A stretch of DNA of 64,000 nt from NCBI GenBank assembly GCA_009982845.1, contig JAADKB010000008.1:930001-994000 (forward strand). The letters run 5' to 3'. Source of the stretch: Delphinella strobiligena (lineage: Eukaryota; Ascomycota; Dothideomycetes; Dothideales; Dothioraceae). The first letter of the stretch is position 1. Every line of letters begins with the position of its first letter. The notes under the pieces were generated by a model. That model had not been told where the DNA came from and searched no databases. It was given only the letters and a program-made list of their open reading frames with translations. The position numbers and the translations under genes were made by a program. Of this stretch, positions 32,548-42,297 are shown in pieces.

Positions 32548-33245
32548 GGTTGAAGTTGAGCAGGATGGGTCAATGTCTGCAAAGTCCGTGTTCGAGAGCA
32601 GAACGTGGTAGCTGGAGAAGTAGAAGTTTAAAGATCAAGACGACAAACGAAGTGACTTGTGTTTGCAGGGAGTGATGAAAGGCGTGAGGAGCGGAGTGAG
32701 ACAAGCTTAGATGACAAGGAAACAAACCATAGAGTTTGCTAAAAGAAAGGTATCGTGAATATTCAGTAAGGCAAGCACCCGTACTATGTGTGTGGGCGTC
32801 AAGTCGCACGTCAATTTGACCTGTCTGCGAGTGTTGTTTGCTGTACCAGCTGCACAACGGGAAGGTACATGGACTGTGAAGTTCGATTTATGGCAGCTTA
32901 ACTAAGCGTTCTGAGCCGTATGACACTCGCAGTGAGGCTTATGAATAGCAGCAATTGAGGAGCGAATGAAATCTAGTACTCTAGAACGATTACATAAATC
33001 TTGTGTCAACCTGGTAATGGAGACCATTAATAAACATCGATATAAGTGTGACGTTATCACCCCACAAGTCCCTTGCATTAGCTCCCGCTGCGGACCGAAG
33101 CGCTGGGACTTGTTTGGACTCTATCCATGCACCCCAAGCTCACCGGTGGCAGGCTGTTTGCCTCTCTTTGAGTCCATTGTACGCTCCCGTCACTTGTGGG
33201 CGCATCTTGGTGAACAAGTGGACACGCTTGGCTCCGGTTCCAGGG
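32548..33245. promoter_or_regulatory. Shared divergent promoter region, La-Arb1 / inositol kinase
   Basis: 698 bp between two divergent start codons. No coding frame or repeat is convincing; presumed to contain both promoters. Confidence 0.4.
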
Positions 33246-34357
33246 ATGACAAGCAAAGACTTTGACCTCGCCTCGGCTGTTGCTTTTGAGAATGTGGCGG
33301 CCGGACAGCAAGTATCCCTCGTGCATGACGCTCTTTTCCATGTGCTGACCTCTGTAGTGACGGGATGATGGCCGACCCCTCTGGAATGCTCATCTACAAA
33401 CCATGTGTGTCTGCTGAGATTGAATTCTATCAGTCAACTACATCACAGCATCCGGACTTTGCGGCACTCATGCCCACTTTCATGGGGACCCTGCAGCGAG
33501 GTCAATCTAAACAACTTCAAGACCTTCTCGCAACCGGGCATGCAGAAAGCCCTGCCGGGCCTTCACCTATGATACTTCCAACTCCCGACCTAAAGAAGAG
33601 CACTACCAATCCTACGGAAGCAAGTAGCCTGCTGAGAGGCAAAAAGCTGGACACGGATCAGGTTTTGGTTTTGGAGAACGTATTGGCAGGATTTAAGAGA
33701 CCGAACTTCATGGATATCAAATTGGGAAAGAGACTTTGGGGCGACGACGCGGCACCTGCGAAACGAAGCAGGTTGGACGATGTAGCGTCAAAGACAACGA
33801 GTGGCTCTCTCGGCTTCCGAATAGCGGGGATGCAAATTTGGGTCCCATCGAATTCTCCAGGCACAGAAGGGAAATATAGAGCATACGACAAGTTCTACGG
33901 ACGGAGTCTGACCAAGGACAATGTCAAAGAAGCTTTCAGTATACTGCTGTGTCTGGACTCGGACGACTCGCGAGCATACGTCGAGGACATTATTCGCGAC
34001 GTTGACAGCTCGCTCGAAGAGATTGAAAGCGTGTTAGCAGGCAAGGAGTCTCGCATGTACTCGACGAGTCTCCTGCTGGTCTTTGAAGGAGACGCTGAAG
34101 CGCGACGAGACATCATAGACGCTGCAGTCCGCAAGGCCATGCATCCAAATGAGGGCCGATCCAAGGAAGAATCTACCGAAGGCAACAGTGAGATGGATAG
34201 TGAAGACGATGAAGATGAGGAAGACGAAATCAACCTTTTTGACGTCAGGGTCATCGACTTTGCCCATGCTGCATGGACACCTGGGCAAGGACGAGACGAG
34301 AATATGCTGTTTGGTATAAGCAACGCTCGCAAAATTATCAGAGGGCTCGTCAAATGA
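33246..34357 (+). CDS. Inositol polyphosphate multikinase (Ipk2/Arg82 family)
   Basis: Predicted nuclear kinase converting InsP3 to InsP4 and InsP5, upstream of phosphate and transcription signalling. The model is exon 33246-33307, a 50-nt intron, then exon 33358-34357, 353 residues. The intron starts with GC (GCAAGT) and ends CTGTAG. Only this GC-AG splice restores the conserved AFENVAAGHDG and keeps the frame; the nearby GT does not. The catalytic signature PxxxDxKxG is PNFMDIKLG at about residue 136. Downstream are GFRIAGMQIW, the YSTSLLLVFEGD segment (SLL motif) and the metal-binding DFAHA in VIDFAHAAW, preceded by an acidic insert. Length and order fit the family. The start MTSKDFDL agrees with fungal homologues. 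Confidence 0.9.
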
Positions 34358-34892
34358 TAGGAAAGATAAGGTGTGCAGATATATTTTCGGTTTTCCTGGA
34401 CAGGTTAGGGTTTTGTCAGGCCGTGGTGGCCAGATCTTTTTCTCGAGATACCCCGAACCGCGTGTTCTTTGATTGATCTTACAATATATATATGCGGGCG
34501 CTGGAACACGTCAAGCCATCGGGTACAATGATTGCATGGAGGACGTTTTAGACTGAATTGAAATGAATACGAGATTTTGTCTGCAATCTAAAGAAAAGGT
34601 CCTCTACTTAGCCAACATAATTGGTTTTAAATTCGAATTACAAGTGACTAAAATCCGAAAAGTGATGAGTCAAGATCAAAAATGTAAAGCAAACGCAAGG
34701 GCGAGCATGCACTTTGCATTTATATAACTTATAAGGTATCATTCAAACAGCCGCAATATAACCAAGGGTCTTCTCCGTCCTCCGCACCGCAACCAGCCAG
34801 CCCACCCCACCTAACAAAACCGCAACCGCAACCTCACCAAACAAAACCCGCAACCGCAATCTCACCAAACAAAATTAAACCAAAAAAAAAAA
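34358..34892. other. Intergenic with CLP1 leader repeat
   Basis: An AT-rich spacer with an (at)n run near 34485 lies between two plus-strand genes. Immediately before CLP1 are two copies of a 28-bp unit (next entry) and an A-run up to the start codon. Confidence 0.5.
34821..34875 (+). repeat. 28-bp tandem repeat in the CLP1 5' leader
   Basis: Copies cgcaaccgcaacctcaccaa (from 34821) and cgcaaccgcaatctcaccaa (from 34849) each continue into acaaaa. A partial copy (cctaacaaaac) precedes them. The array is C/A-rich and lacks G-rich pairing partners, so it is likely an unstructured leader segment. Confidence 0.7.
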
Positions 34893-36350
34893 ATGGCAGC
34901 AACATTACCAGGTCTCTCCCTCCCCGGCCTCTCCCTCTCAACCTCAACCCCCCTCCCAAACCAGCAACCCGTCCCCCTCGCCTCAGCGCCCCCACGCACA
35001 GAAGAGCTATCCCCGCGCTCAGAACTGCGCTTCGAAGTCGGGTGGGGCAGACAATACAGCATCCGACTTTTGCGCGGGACGGCTGAACTCTTCGGCACTG
35101 AGCTTGCGCCTAGCAATACGCATGCGTTCGGCGGAGGCACGAAAGCGGCGGTTTTCACGTGGCATGGGTGTGTGTTGGAGGTGCAGGGGGAGGCCGAGAG
35201 CGAGTATGTGGGGAGCGAGACTGATGCCATGGTCGAGTGGATGAATGTGCATGGTATGTTGGAGACGCTGAGGGGGTATGCTAGCGCTGGGGTTGAGGGG
35301 GATGGGGGCCCGCGGGTCTTGGTTGTCGGGCCTGATCATAGTGGGAAAACGAGTTTGGTCAAGAGCTTGACGGCGTGGGCGTTGAGGGCTGAGAGGACGC
35401 CGACGGTGGTTAATTTGGATCCGAGGGAGGGGCTGCTCAGCGTGCCGAGTAGTCTTACTGCTGTCACTATGGGTAGTATGATGGATATTGAGGAGGGCTG
35501 GGGCACCAGTCCCATCTCTGGGCCTTCGAACAATCCGGTCAAGACACCGCTGGTTTACCATTTCCCGTTTGCTTCGCCGGAGGACAATGCGAATATGTTC
35601 AAGCCGATCGTTACGCGGGCTGCACTTGCCGTCACCAGTAGGCTTGAGGAGGACAAGGAAGCAAAAGACAGCGGTATCATCATCGACACGCCGGGCAGTC
35701 TTAACCAGCCAAGGGGGAATTACGACAACATCACACACATCATCTCCGAGTTCAGCATCAATATACTTCTCACGCTGGGATCCGAGAGGCTATACAGCGA
35801 CATGGTTCGCCGAGTCGCCAGCCCCAAGAGCCCAGAGGATACAGTGCACGTTTTCCGAATATCTACGACAGGCGGCGCAGTGGCCAGAGACGAGGCGTTC
35901 ATGCGACAAGTACGTCAACACCAGATCAAGAGTTACTTTTTTGGCAATGGCAATTCTCCTTTGAACCCGCATGGGCAATGGTGGGACTTTGCAGAGCTGT
36001 CAATCTACAAAGCGGTCGACACTTCGGCCACCGAGACCAACCTCTCATTCCTCCCTGGCATGGATGAAGATGAAAGCACAGCAGCGGCCAGTCATTCTTC
36101 TTCGGGCTTTCTTGAAAAAGTGACGCCCGGACAGAGCATGATCAACAGTGTTCTGGCCATCAAGTTCTGCCCCGGAAACGCAGGTCAAGACAGCATACGG
36201 GACAGTTGCGTCATGGGGTTTGTGTATGTGGCTGAAGTGGACGAGACGAGGAAGAGGGTCAGATTCCTAGCGCCGCATCCCAGCCGATGGGGCGATCGGG
36301 CACTGGTCTGGGGCAACTGGCCAGAGAGCGTAGGAGACTTGGTTTCTTGA
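34893..36350 (+). CDS. CLP1: mRNA cleavage and polyadenylation factor CLP1
   Basis: Subunit of cleavage factor IA needed for pre-mRNA 3'-end cleavage. The single exon encodes 485 residues, the usual length. The N-terminal beta domain (SELRFEVGWGRQYSIRLL, GTAELFGTELAP) is followed by the P-loop ATP-binding domain, Walker A GPDHSGKTSL near residues 147-156, then NLDPREGLLSVP and IIIDTPGSLNQPRGNYDNI. The C-terminal domain ends APHPSRWGDRALVWGNW. In fungi Clp1 binds ATP but lacks the RNA kinase activity of the human protein. The ATG follows an A-run and is the first in frame. Family assignment is firm. Confidence 0.93.
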   Translation: MAATLPGLSLPGLSLSTSTPLPNQQPVPLASAPPRTEELSPRSELRFEVGWGRQYSIRLLRGTAELFGTELAPSNTHAFGGGTKAAVFTWHGCVLEVQGEAESEYVGSETDAMVEWMNVHGMLETLRGYASAGVEGDGGPRVLVVGPDHSGKTSLVKSLTAWALRAERTPTVVNLDPREGLLSVPSSLTAVTMGSMMDIEEGWGTSPISGPSNNPVKTPLVYHFPFASPEDNANMFKPIVTRAALAVTSRLEEDKEAKDSGIIIDTPGSLNQPRGNYDNITHIISEFSINILLTLGSERLYSDMVRRVASPKSPEDTVHVFRISTTGGAVARDEAFMRQVRQHQIKSYFFGNGNSPLNPHGQWWDFAELSIYKAVDTSATETNLSFLPGMDEDESTAAASHSSSGFLEKVTPGQSMINSVLAIKFCPGNAGQDSIRDSCVMGFVYVAEVDETRKRVRFLAPHPSRWGDRALVWGNWPESVGDLVS

Positions 36351-36721
36351 ATGAAGGAAAGATTGGTTTTAATCGTAATCATCAACAGCATGGCGTGCGG
36401 CGTACGGGGATCACGGGTCTTGCTTTGATGCTTCACGACAAGGAAATGGAAAAGAGAAAGATTTCACGGTGACGAAAAGGGACAGGCGTCAGATAGAAGG
36501 TAGTCATCAATTCCTATGCAAAAAAAAAAAGCAGATTTTGGTCAGAAAGGTGCGTGCGGGTTGCGACGTGTGCCCCCGACGTGGTAGAGGTATATATACA
36601 GGATTGGATATGATGGTACAATTCGTGAGAAGAGGAGGCATGGTATGCGGCCTCGGCGGCGGTGGTGGTGCATGCAGGCGGGTTGGTGTTGCGGAGGAAG
36701 GGTTTATGCAGGAAGAGTGAT
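36351..36721. other. Spacer between convergent CLP1 and TOM20
   Basis: 371 bp between the two stop codons, probably both 3' UTRs. A run of ten or more A lies near 36520. Nothing else recognised. Confidence 0.45.
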
Positions 36722-37341
36722 TTACTCGACAGGCTCGGCGGCACCAACAGATATGCTGCTGTCGACAGCAATCATCTCGGCGAGAATATCAAGGATAGGC
36801 TAGGATTGAAGTAAGCAAGAGTTGAGGGGATGATTCTCCAAAAATAAATGACGTACCTTGGGCACAGTCTTGTCATAGATGCTAATAAGCTCTCTAGGCT
36901 GAGGGTAGACCTTCAAGGCCTTGTAGAAGCACAGGGCGGCATCGACGGGGTCGGAACCTGGGAGGATGAGGGTTAGAAGATGGCGTTTGATATGGGTACT
37001 GTAGACTCACCATCCTGGCACATTTGCTCTCCCCGGGCGACCTCGGTCATAAAGTATTCCTCAGTCTTCTCTGGGTCCTTGGGGAAGCCCTCGTCATTGG
37101 CCTCATCGACAGCGGCGCGGATGGCCTCCTTCTGGCCCTTTTCAGCGGCGACGGCCTCCTCCTTGGCGGCCTTGTGAATCTGCTTTTGTTGACGCTTGAG
37201 CGAGCGGCGGAAGTTGGGGTCTGATCGTCTCTTGTAGTCAAAGTAGGCGGCGTATCCGAGCGCGGCGGCTGTGAGAGTGCCAATGGTTGCGACGATGATG
37301 GTCGACGTTTGGATGCCGCTTCCAGGTTGTGTAGAGGCCAT
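36722..37341 (-). CDS. TOM20: Mitochondrial import receptor subunit TOM20
   Basis: Outer-membrane receptor of the TOM complex that binds presequences. The exons 37341-37011, 36957-36857 and 36799-36722 join in phase to 169 residues, a standard size. The N-terminal membrane anchor (TIIVATIGTLTAAALGYAAY) is followed by a basic linker (RRSDPNFRRSLKRQQK), an Ala/Glu/Lys-rich helix and the TPR-like receptor domain (YFMTEVARGEQMCQDGSDP, DAALCFYKALKVYPQP, ELISIYDKTVPKPILDIL). The start MASTQPG at 37341 places the anchor at the N-terminus; the open frame upstream is unrelated. It is divergent from EXO84 with 338 bp between starts. Confidence 0.93.
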
Positions 37342-37679
37342 TATGCCGTGTGATATGACGAGATGCGAGACCGAAGGGGCAAAGGAGAATATGCGGTCGA
37401 TGAGATTGTTGAAAGGGTAAGGTAGAAAAAGGCTGATCAAACAGTGGTCGGAGTAGCTGCTTGTGACGATGATGGTCAACTTTCGCGCTCTCTCTTGTCC
37501 ATCTTTTTCCCAATACCGGGCGGACAGCTGCCAAGATCACAGCGGAGCCCAAGCTCCTGCATCCCGATTTCCGAGTCCCGAGCCGCCCCCAGGGCATTGA
37601 GCATTGATGATGGTCCGCATGCCTCAGTGCCTCAGCGCGCAGACGCGTATTGGCTTAGACTTAGTAGTTCACACAAAAC
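37342..37679. promoter_or_regulatory. Shared divergent promoter region, TOM20 / EXO84
   Basis: 338 bp between divergent start codons; GC-rich in the middle. No specific element was identified. Confidence 0.4.
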
Positions 37680-40071
37680 ATGTCCGACGAGTTTAAGAGC
37701 AGGGGCTTACAGGGCATCAAATCTCTGAGAAAGAAGAAGAATGTCGCGCGTCCAAAGATTAGTGCACCACAACAGATCCTTACCAACAATCATGGAAACG
37801 GGTCGACGACGTCGCTCAATGCCCCTTCAACCTCGATAAATGCGCCATCGCCATCGCCTTCGCCCACACAACTCGCTCCCCCATCGCCCTCGCTGCAGCT
37901 GCGTACACCCAACTGGGCCTCTTCGCACCAGAACGTCAGCGACTCCAATCTGTCTATCCCCATCCCCATCCCCATCCCCATCCCAAGCCCAACACCCCGA
38001 CCAAGACCTTCTATAAACGGCACCGACAGGACAGCCGATCTCGTGAAGCGGAGATATAGCACAAGATTCGCCCAACCCCAGGACGATGGCCTCACTCCCC
38101 CAATCCCAGGTGTCCCCCGCTTGCCTGCTCAATATGCCGCTTCGGCCCGCAGTTCACGAAGTGGCAGGTCGCCTGAGCGAGCGCCTGGTCAGCGTATTAG
38201 AGTCGATGTCAAGGCATTGAGGGATCCTGCACTGATGCCTGATAAATGTGTGTTCTGACTTGTTTCCAACCACGAGCGACACGGCTAACCCTTGCTCACA
38301 GATGTCGCTCGTGCCCTCGCAGATGCCACCGACGACGATATATACGCCTTTCAATCCGACCTCCAGGCTCTCAAGGCCCGTACCAACACCGACCTGCAGC
38401 ACAATGTCTACCAAAACCGGACTCAGTTTATCAAGATATCTCAAGAGGCCGACAAGCTCAAGACGGAGATGCGCACCCTACGTACCCTTATGTCTGAGCT
38501 GACGGGCGTGCTGGGTCATGCTGCTTCCGCTGGCCGCGCCAGTGAGTTCGAGGCCGACAGTGTCGCTGAACGTAAAAGATCAAACAGGAGTAGTGTTGCC
38601 AACCTCGAGGCCCTCTGGTCCACCCACCTGCAGGCGTTATGGAAGCGCGTTGAGGCCTCCCAGAAATACTTGCCTGCTGTTCCTGGTCGACACATTGTTC
38701 ACGAGTCAGGGAGATGGGTTGAATTAAACTCTGCCACCTGGAAACCCCGACGTCGTGTCCACCTGATTCTCTTGAATGATCATCTTCTTTTTGCAAGTGA
38801 GAAAAAACGCCTAGATCCCAGTGCAGTCTCCCCGAACCCTCAGAGCCGTCGTCAGTCCGCCTATGTGCCGCCTGCTCAGACCCAAACTCATCTCGTTGCC
38901 GAACGTTGCTGGCCTTTACAGGACGTCCATATGGCTGATATTTCCACAAGAGCTGGAGACCCCTATGCACGCTCTGACAAGTCTGCCATTTCCAATGCCC
39001 TCAGCGTGCGCGTTGGTAAAGAATCTTGGACCTTTGCAGCTCCGGGCGGCCAAGATAGCAGCACCGAAACCTCCGCCCTCTTGATAGCCTTTAGGAAAGC
39101 AGTCGAGGACTTGCGTAAAACAACGGCCGCCCAACACAGCGACAAGGAGCGCGCCCTTGACGAGCTCGCCTTCCTGACTGGTGATTCACGACTGCTCAAG
39201 AAGGCCAACGTCACCGAAGGCATCGACGCTGGTGTCACCAACAGTGCTGCAACTCTTATTGACGTCGATGGGAAACAGCAGTCCCTGAGATGGGTCGAGA
39301 ACCAGATTGACGGCCTTGATATCGATATTGCCTTGCAGCGCTTCGATGATGCTGTCTCGAGAACCGATAAATTGCGCAAGCTGGCTCGCAATATTAAGGG
39401 CAACGCTCCAGCTCAGGAAATCATTGGCTTGAAACTGGATCAGCGCGCTGCCAAGCTGGCTACTTTGCTCGCCCGGAGGCTGCGGGACAGCAATTCGGGC
39501 GCGAGTGTGGTCAAGGAGACTGTAGGATGGCTTGTTAAGCTGGGTTATGAAGAAATGGCTCGAACAGGCTATCTCAATGCGCGGAAAGAGGTGTTGCGCA
39601 AGCGAACAAGGTCAGTACATCCTGCAATCATGTCCACATGTCCGCTATACTAACATGTGCTCTTTTAGACAACTTCCCTTCACAGGATCCCTTCCCCCTC
39701 ACCTCACAGCTTTTGCTTTTGTCACCTTTACTATAATCCTCAATACTTTCCGCACCTTTTCTTCATCCTTTCCCCCTGCCTCCGCTTCTGCAGTCGTCAA
39801 GTGGGCCAAGGAACGCATTGATGACTTCAACGAGAGTCTAGAACGCCAACTCAGCAGCGTAGAAAGAGGGAGCCCCCTTTGGAACGACTGCATTGATGTC
39901 GTCCAACATCAAAGCGAGGTCTTACGCGAAGTGGCCGTCGACTTTTCCGGCTTGATAGCAAAAGGACTGGCAGTGGAGCAGGAGCAGGAGCAGGAACAAC
40001 ACCTCCTCCCTGCCGAACTGGCCATCAGAAGCAGAGGTGATCCTGTTGGGCTGGGCCTGAGCAATCCCTGA
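37680..40071 (+). CDS. EXO84: Exocyst complex component EXO84
   Basis: Subunit of the exocyst, which tethers secretory vesicles to the plasma membrane at growth sites. The exons 37680-38247, 38302-39610 and 39669-40071 join in phase to 759 residues. The N-terminal ~180 residues are disordered and Ser/Pro-rich, including an Ile-Pro run encoded by an ATCCCC hexanucleotide repeat. Next come a coiled-coil core (QNRTQFIKISQEADKLKTEM), a PH-like domain (RHIVHESGRWVELN, RVHLILLNDHLLFASE, WTFAAPGGQDSS), and helical C-terminal exocyst repeats (LRWVENQIDGLDIDIALQRF, LPFTGSLPPHLTAFAFVTF, DDFNESLERQLSSVERGSPL). The short Glu/Gln stretch near the end is low complexity. Family assignment is firm. Confidence 0.92.
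37955..37985 (+). repeat. ATCCCC hexanucleotide repeat in EXO84
   Basis: About five in-frame copies of ATCCCC encode an alternating Ile-Pro run in the disordered N-terminal region. The frame is kept whatever the copy number. Confidence 0.8.
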
Positions 40072-40497
40072 GCCTTTCTCTTCTAGATATTTAATACGAT
40101 ATGATTCATCCAAATCATTTTCAGGGCAGCTGTTGCCAGCAACAACATGCATGGCGAGGTCCGAAACATGCGCTCAAAGCAGTGGTACAGGTTCAGATCG
40201 TCGTTTTTGTTTTCTTTTCTCATCTGAATGCTTCCTTTTGTTCAAACGTGACAATGGAAAACCACAGGCGTTGAAGTTTATCAAACTTTGTTTCTTCCGT
40301 TGTTGGATCTATAAAAACGCCAGTGCTTCCCTGCTTTCCTACACATGCATGTTCGATCCTGAAGAAACAAAACAGAATTCAGTCATCAACAAAATCAACA
40401 GACGAGTCAGAGCAATTCAAGAACAGAATAACCCATCCACAACCCCAGCCAGACGAGTGAACAGCAACCACTCAGCCCGAACCGCAAGAGAGAAAAA
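40072..40497. other. Intergenic, nothing recognised
   Basis: 426 bp between EXO84 and the next plus-strand gene. The last ~150 bp is C/A-rich and probably the leader of the downstream gene. Confidence 0.4.
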
Positions 40498-42245
40498 ATG
40501 CCGGCCAAAATAGACGCAGACTCCAATCTCCGTTTCCTCTATTCATGTTTCAAGCATTCGAATTACAGCACCGTGAGTTTTTTTTCTTTTCCTCTCTCAC
40601 CCTCCCTCACCCTTTTCCCCCCTCTCCACATGTATATTTCACACCAAAGCAACTAAAGAAAGTATATGACAAAAAAAAACAGATAAATTACAACAACGTA
40701 GCCGTAGACTTCGACATCAAAGCCCCCGCCGCCCGAATGCGCCTAATGCGCCTGAAAATCGCGTTAGACGGACAAAATGCCTTGCAGAAACGTTTCGGTA
40801 CTGGGAATGTACCGAATTATCCCAGCATTGGAATCGGCAAAGGCTCTGGTATTTCCGGCGCTGGCAAAGGGGGAAAAGGAGCAGGAAAAGGTGGAGGTGG
40901 TGGTGCAGGTGGTGGTGAAGGTGGAGGTGCAGATGATGATGATGACGACGAGGATGATTGGAGGGTTAGTCCTGGTTGGATTCATGTCAAGGAGGAGGAT
41001 GATGGGGTTGCGCTTGCTGTTCGGAGGATGAGTGTGGCTGGGAGGGTTAAGAGGGAGGTTGGGGTGGGTGGGAAACGGAAGAGGGAGGAGAGCGGGGGTG
41101 GGGGGATCAGGTTCCAGACTGAGGGGTTGTTTGGATCTGCTTCTGGTTCTGGAGGGGTGAAGATGGAGGAGGGTGTGAAAGTCGAGGACGGCTTGCGGAG
41201 TCCATTTTTCAAGACCGAGGTGTTTGGCGAGGAATCGACCAGCTGCAAGACCGAGGACGTTGATTTTGGCGGCGCAAGCACTTCAGATATACAGGCCGCG
41301 TCTGTGAGTGTAAAGATGGAGGAGGATGTGCAGGACAGTCCAGTCCATTTCAAGACCGAGCATATGTTTGGTATGCCCGGAGTCATGGAGAGGGGGGTTT
41401 GCCAGACTCCCATGAGCATTGCATCCACGGCCACGCTTGCTACGCCGATTCAGTCCGTGGCGAGAGATATGTTCATGACGCCCTTGAGCTCGAGCTTCAA
41501 GACGGAGGAAATGGTTGACACGCCTATGAGCCTCACCTTCAATCCCTTGCTAGGCACTCCCATGCCCAGCACTCCCACGCCTTCCACGGTGAACGCAATC
41601 TATCAAACCCCCACGAGCCTCAAGCCAGAAAAAACAGACCACTCCACGACGTCGCCAATGACCAACGCCACCCCAATCGCCATCGAGGAGGATCCATATA
41701 CCCCAGAGTCCACGCAAAGCACATGTACACCCCCACCTTTCCCCACCAGAGACATCTTCGCAACTCCCGTGAGTGACAAGACTGAGGAAAAGGAAATGGT
41801 CGACTCCCCTATGATCGAGGCGTTTGCAAGTCATGCTAGATCCTCTACGAGGGATATCTACTGCACGCCTATGAGTGTCAAGACCGAGAGGCGCGAAAGT
41901 TTCGGTAGAACGACGGAGGAGACGCCCGGATGCGCGGGTGAGGACGACATGTCTGAGAGGGGCGTGAGTCTGGGAAGGGAAGGGCTGCGAGGAGGAGGTT
42001 TGGGGGGACATGTCGAGGCGAAAGGGGAAGAGCTGCTGGATACTCTGATGGAGGAGGATGCTCGTCATGTTGCGACTTCGAGTGTCGTTGAGTCTTCGGC
42101 TACTTTTACTTCTGGTCCTAGGGCTTCAGCTGTTGAGGGTTTCCTGGTTCATCAAGACGTTGAGAATGAAGACGAGAGCAATGCGTGGGCAGCAATACCT
42201 TTACCCGTTTTCTCAGATATGAAGCAGGAGGACAACATGATTTGA
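40498..42245 (+). CDS. Nuclear Myb/SANT-like protein rich in SUMO-consensus and TP motifs
   Basis: I do not know a named orthologue. Exon 1 (40498-40572) and exon 2 (40683-42245) join in phase, giving 545 residues. The N-terminal ~60 residues (LRFLYSCFKHSNYST, VAVDFDIKAPAARMRLMRLK) resemble a small fungal Myb/SANT-like helical domain, so a chromatin or DNA role is inferred. A Gly/Lys then Asp-rich linker follows. The remaining ~420 residues look disordered and repeat two motifs. One is the SUMO-acceptor consensus (hydrophobic-K-x-E): VKEE, VKRE, VKME twice, VKVE, FKTE three times, LKPE, VKTE and MKQE, spread over residues ~127-541. The other is TP-containing blocks (QTPMS, DTPMS, CTPMS, DIYCTPMS) that look like proline-directed kinase sites. 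The ATG at 40498 is used because the open frame of exon 2 runs into intron sequence upstream. Confidence 0.75.
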
Positions 42246-42297
42246 TTGTACATTATGTCATTTACAGCATTCTCAAAAACGTACACGGTGACTTTCA

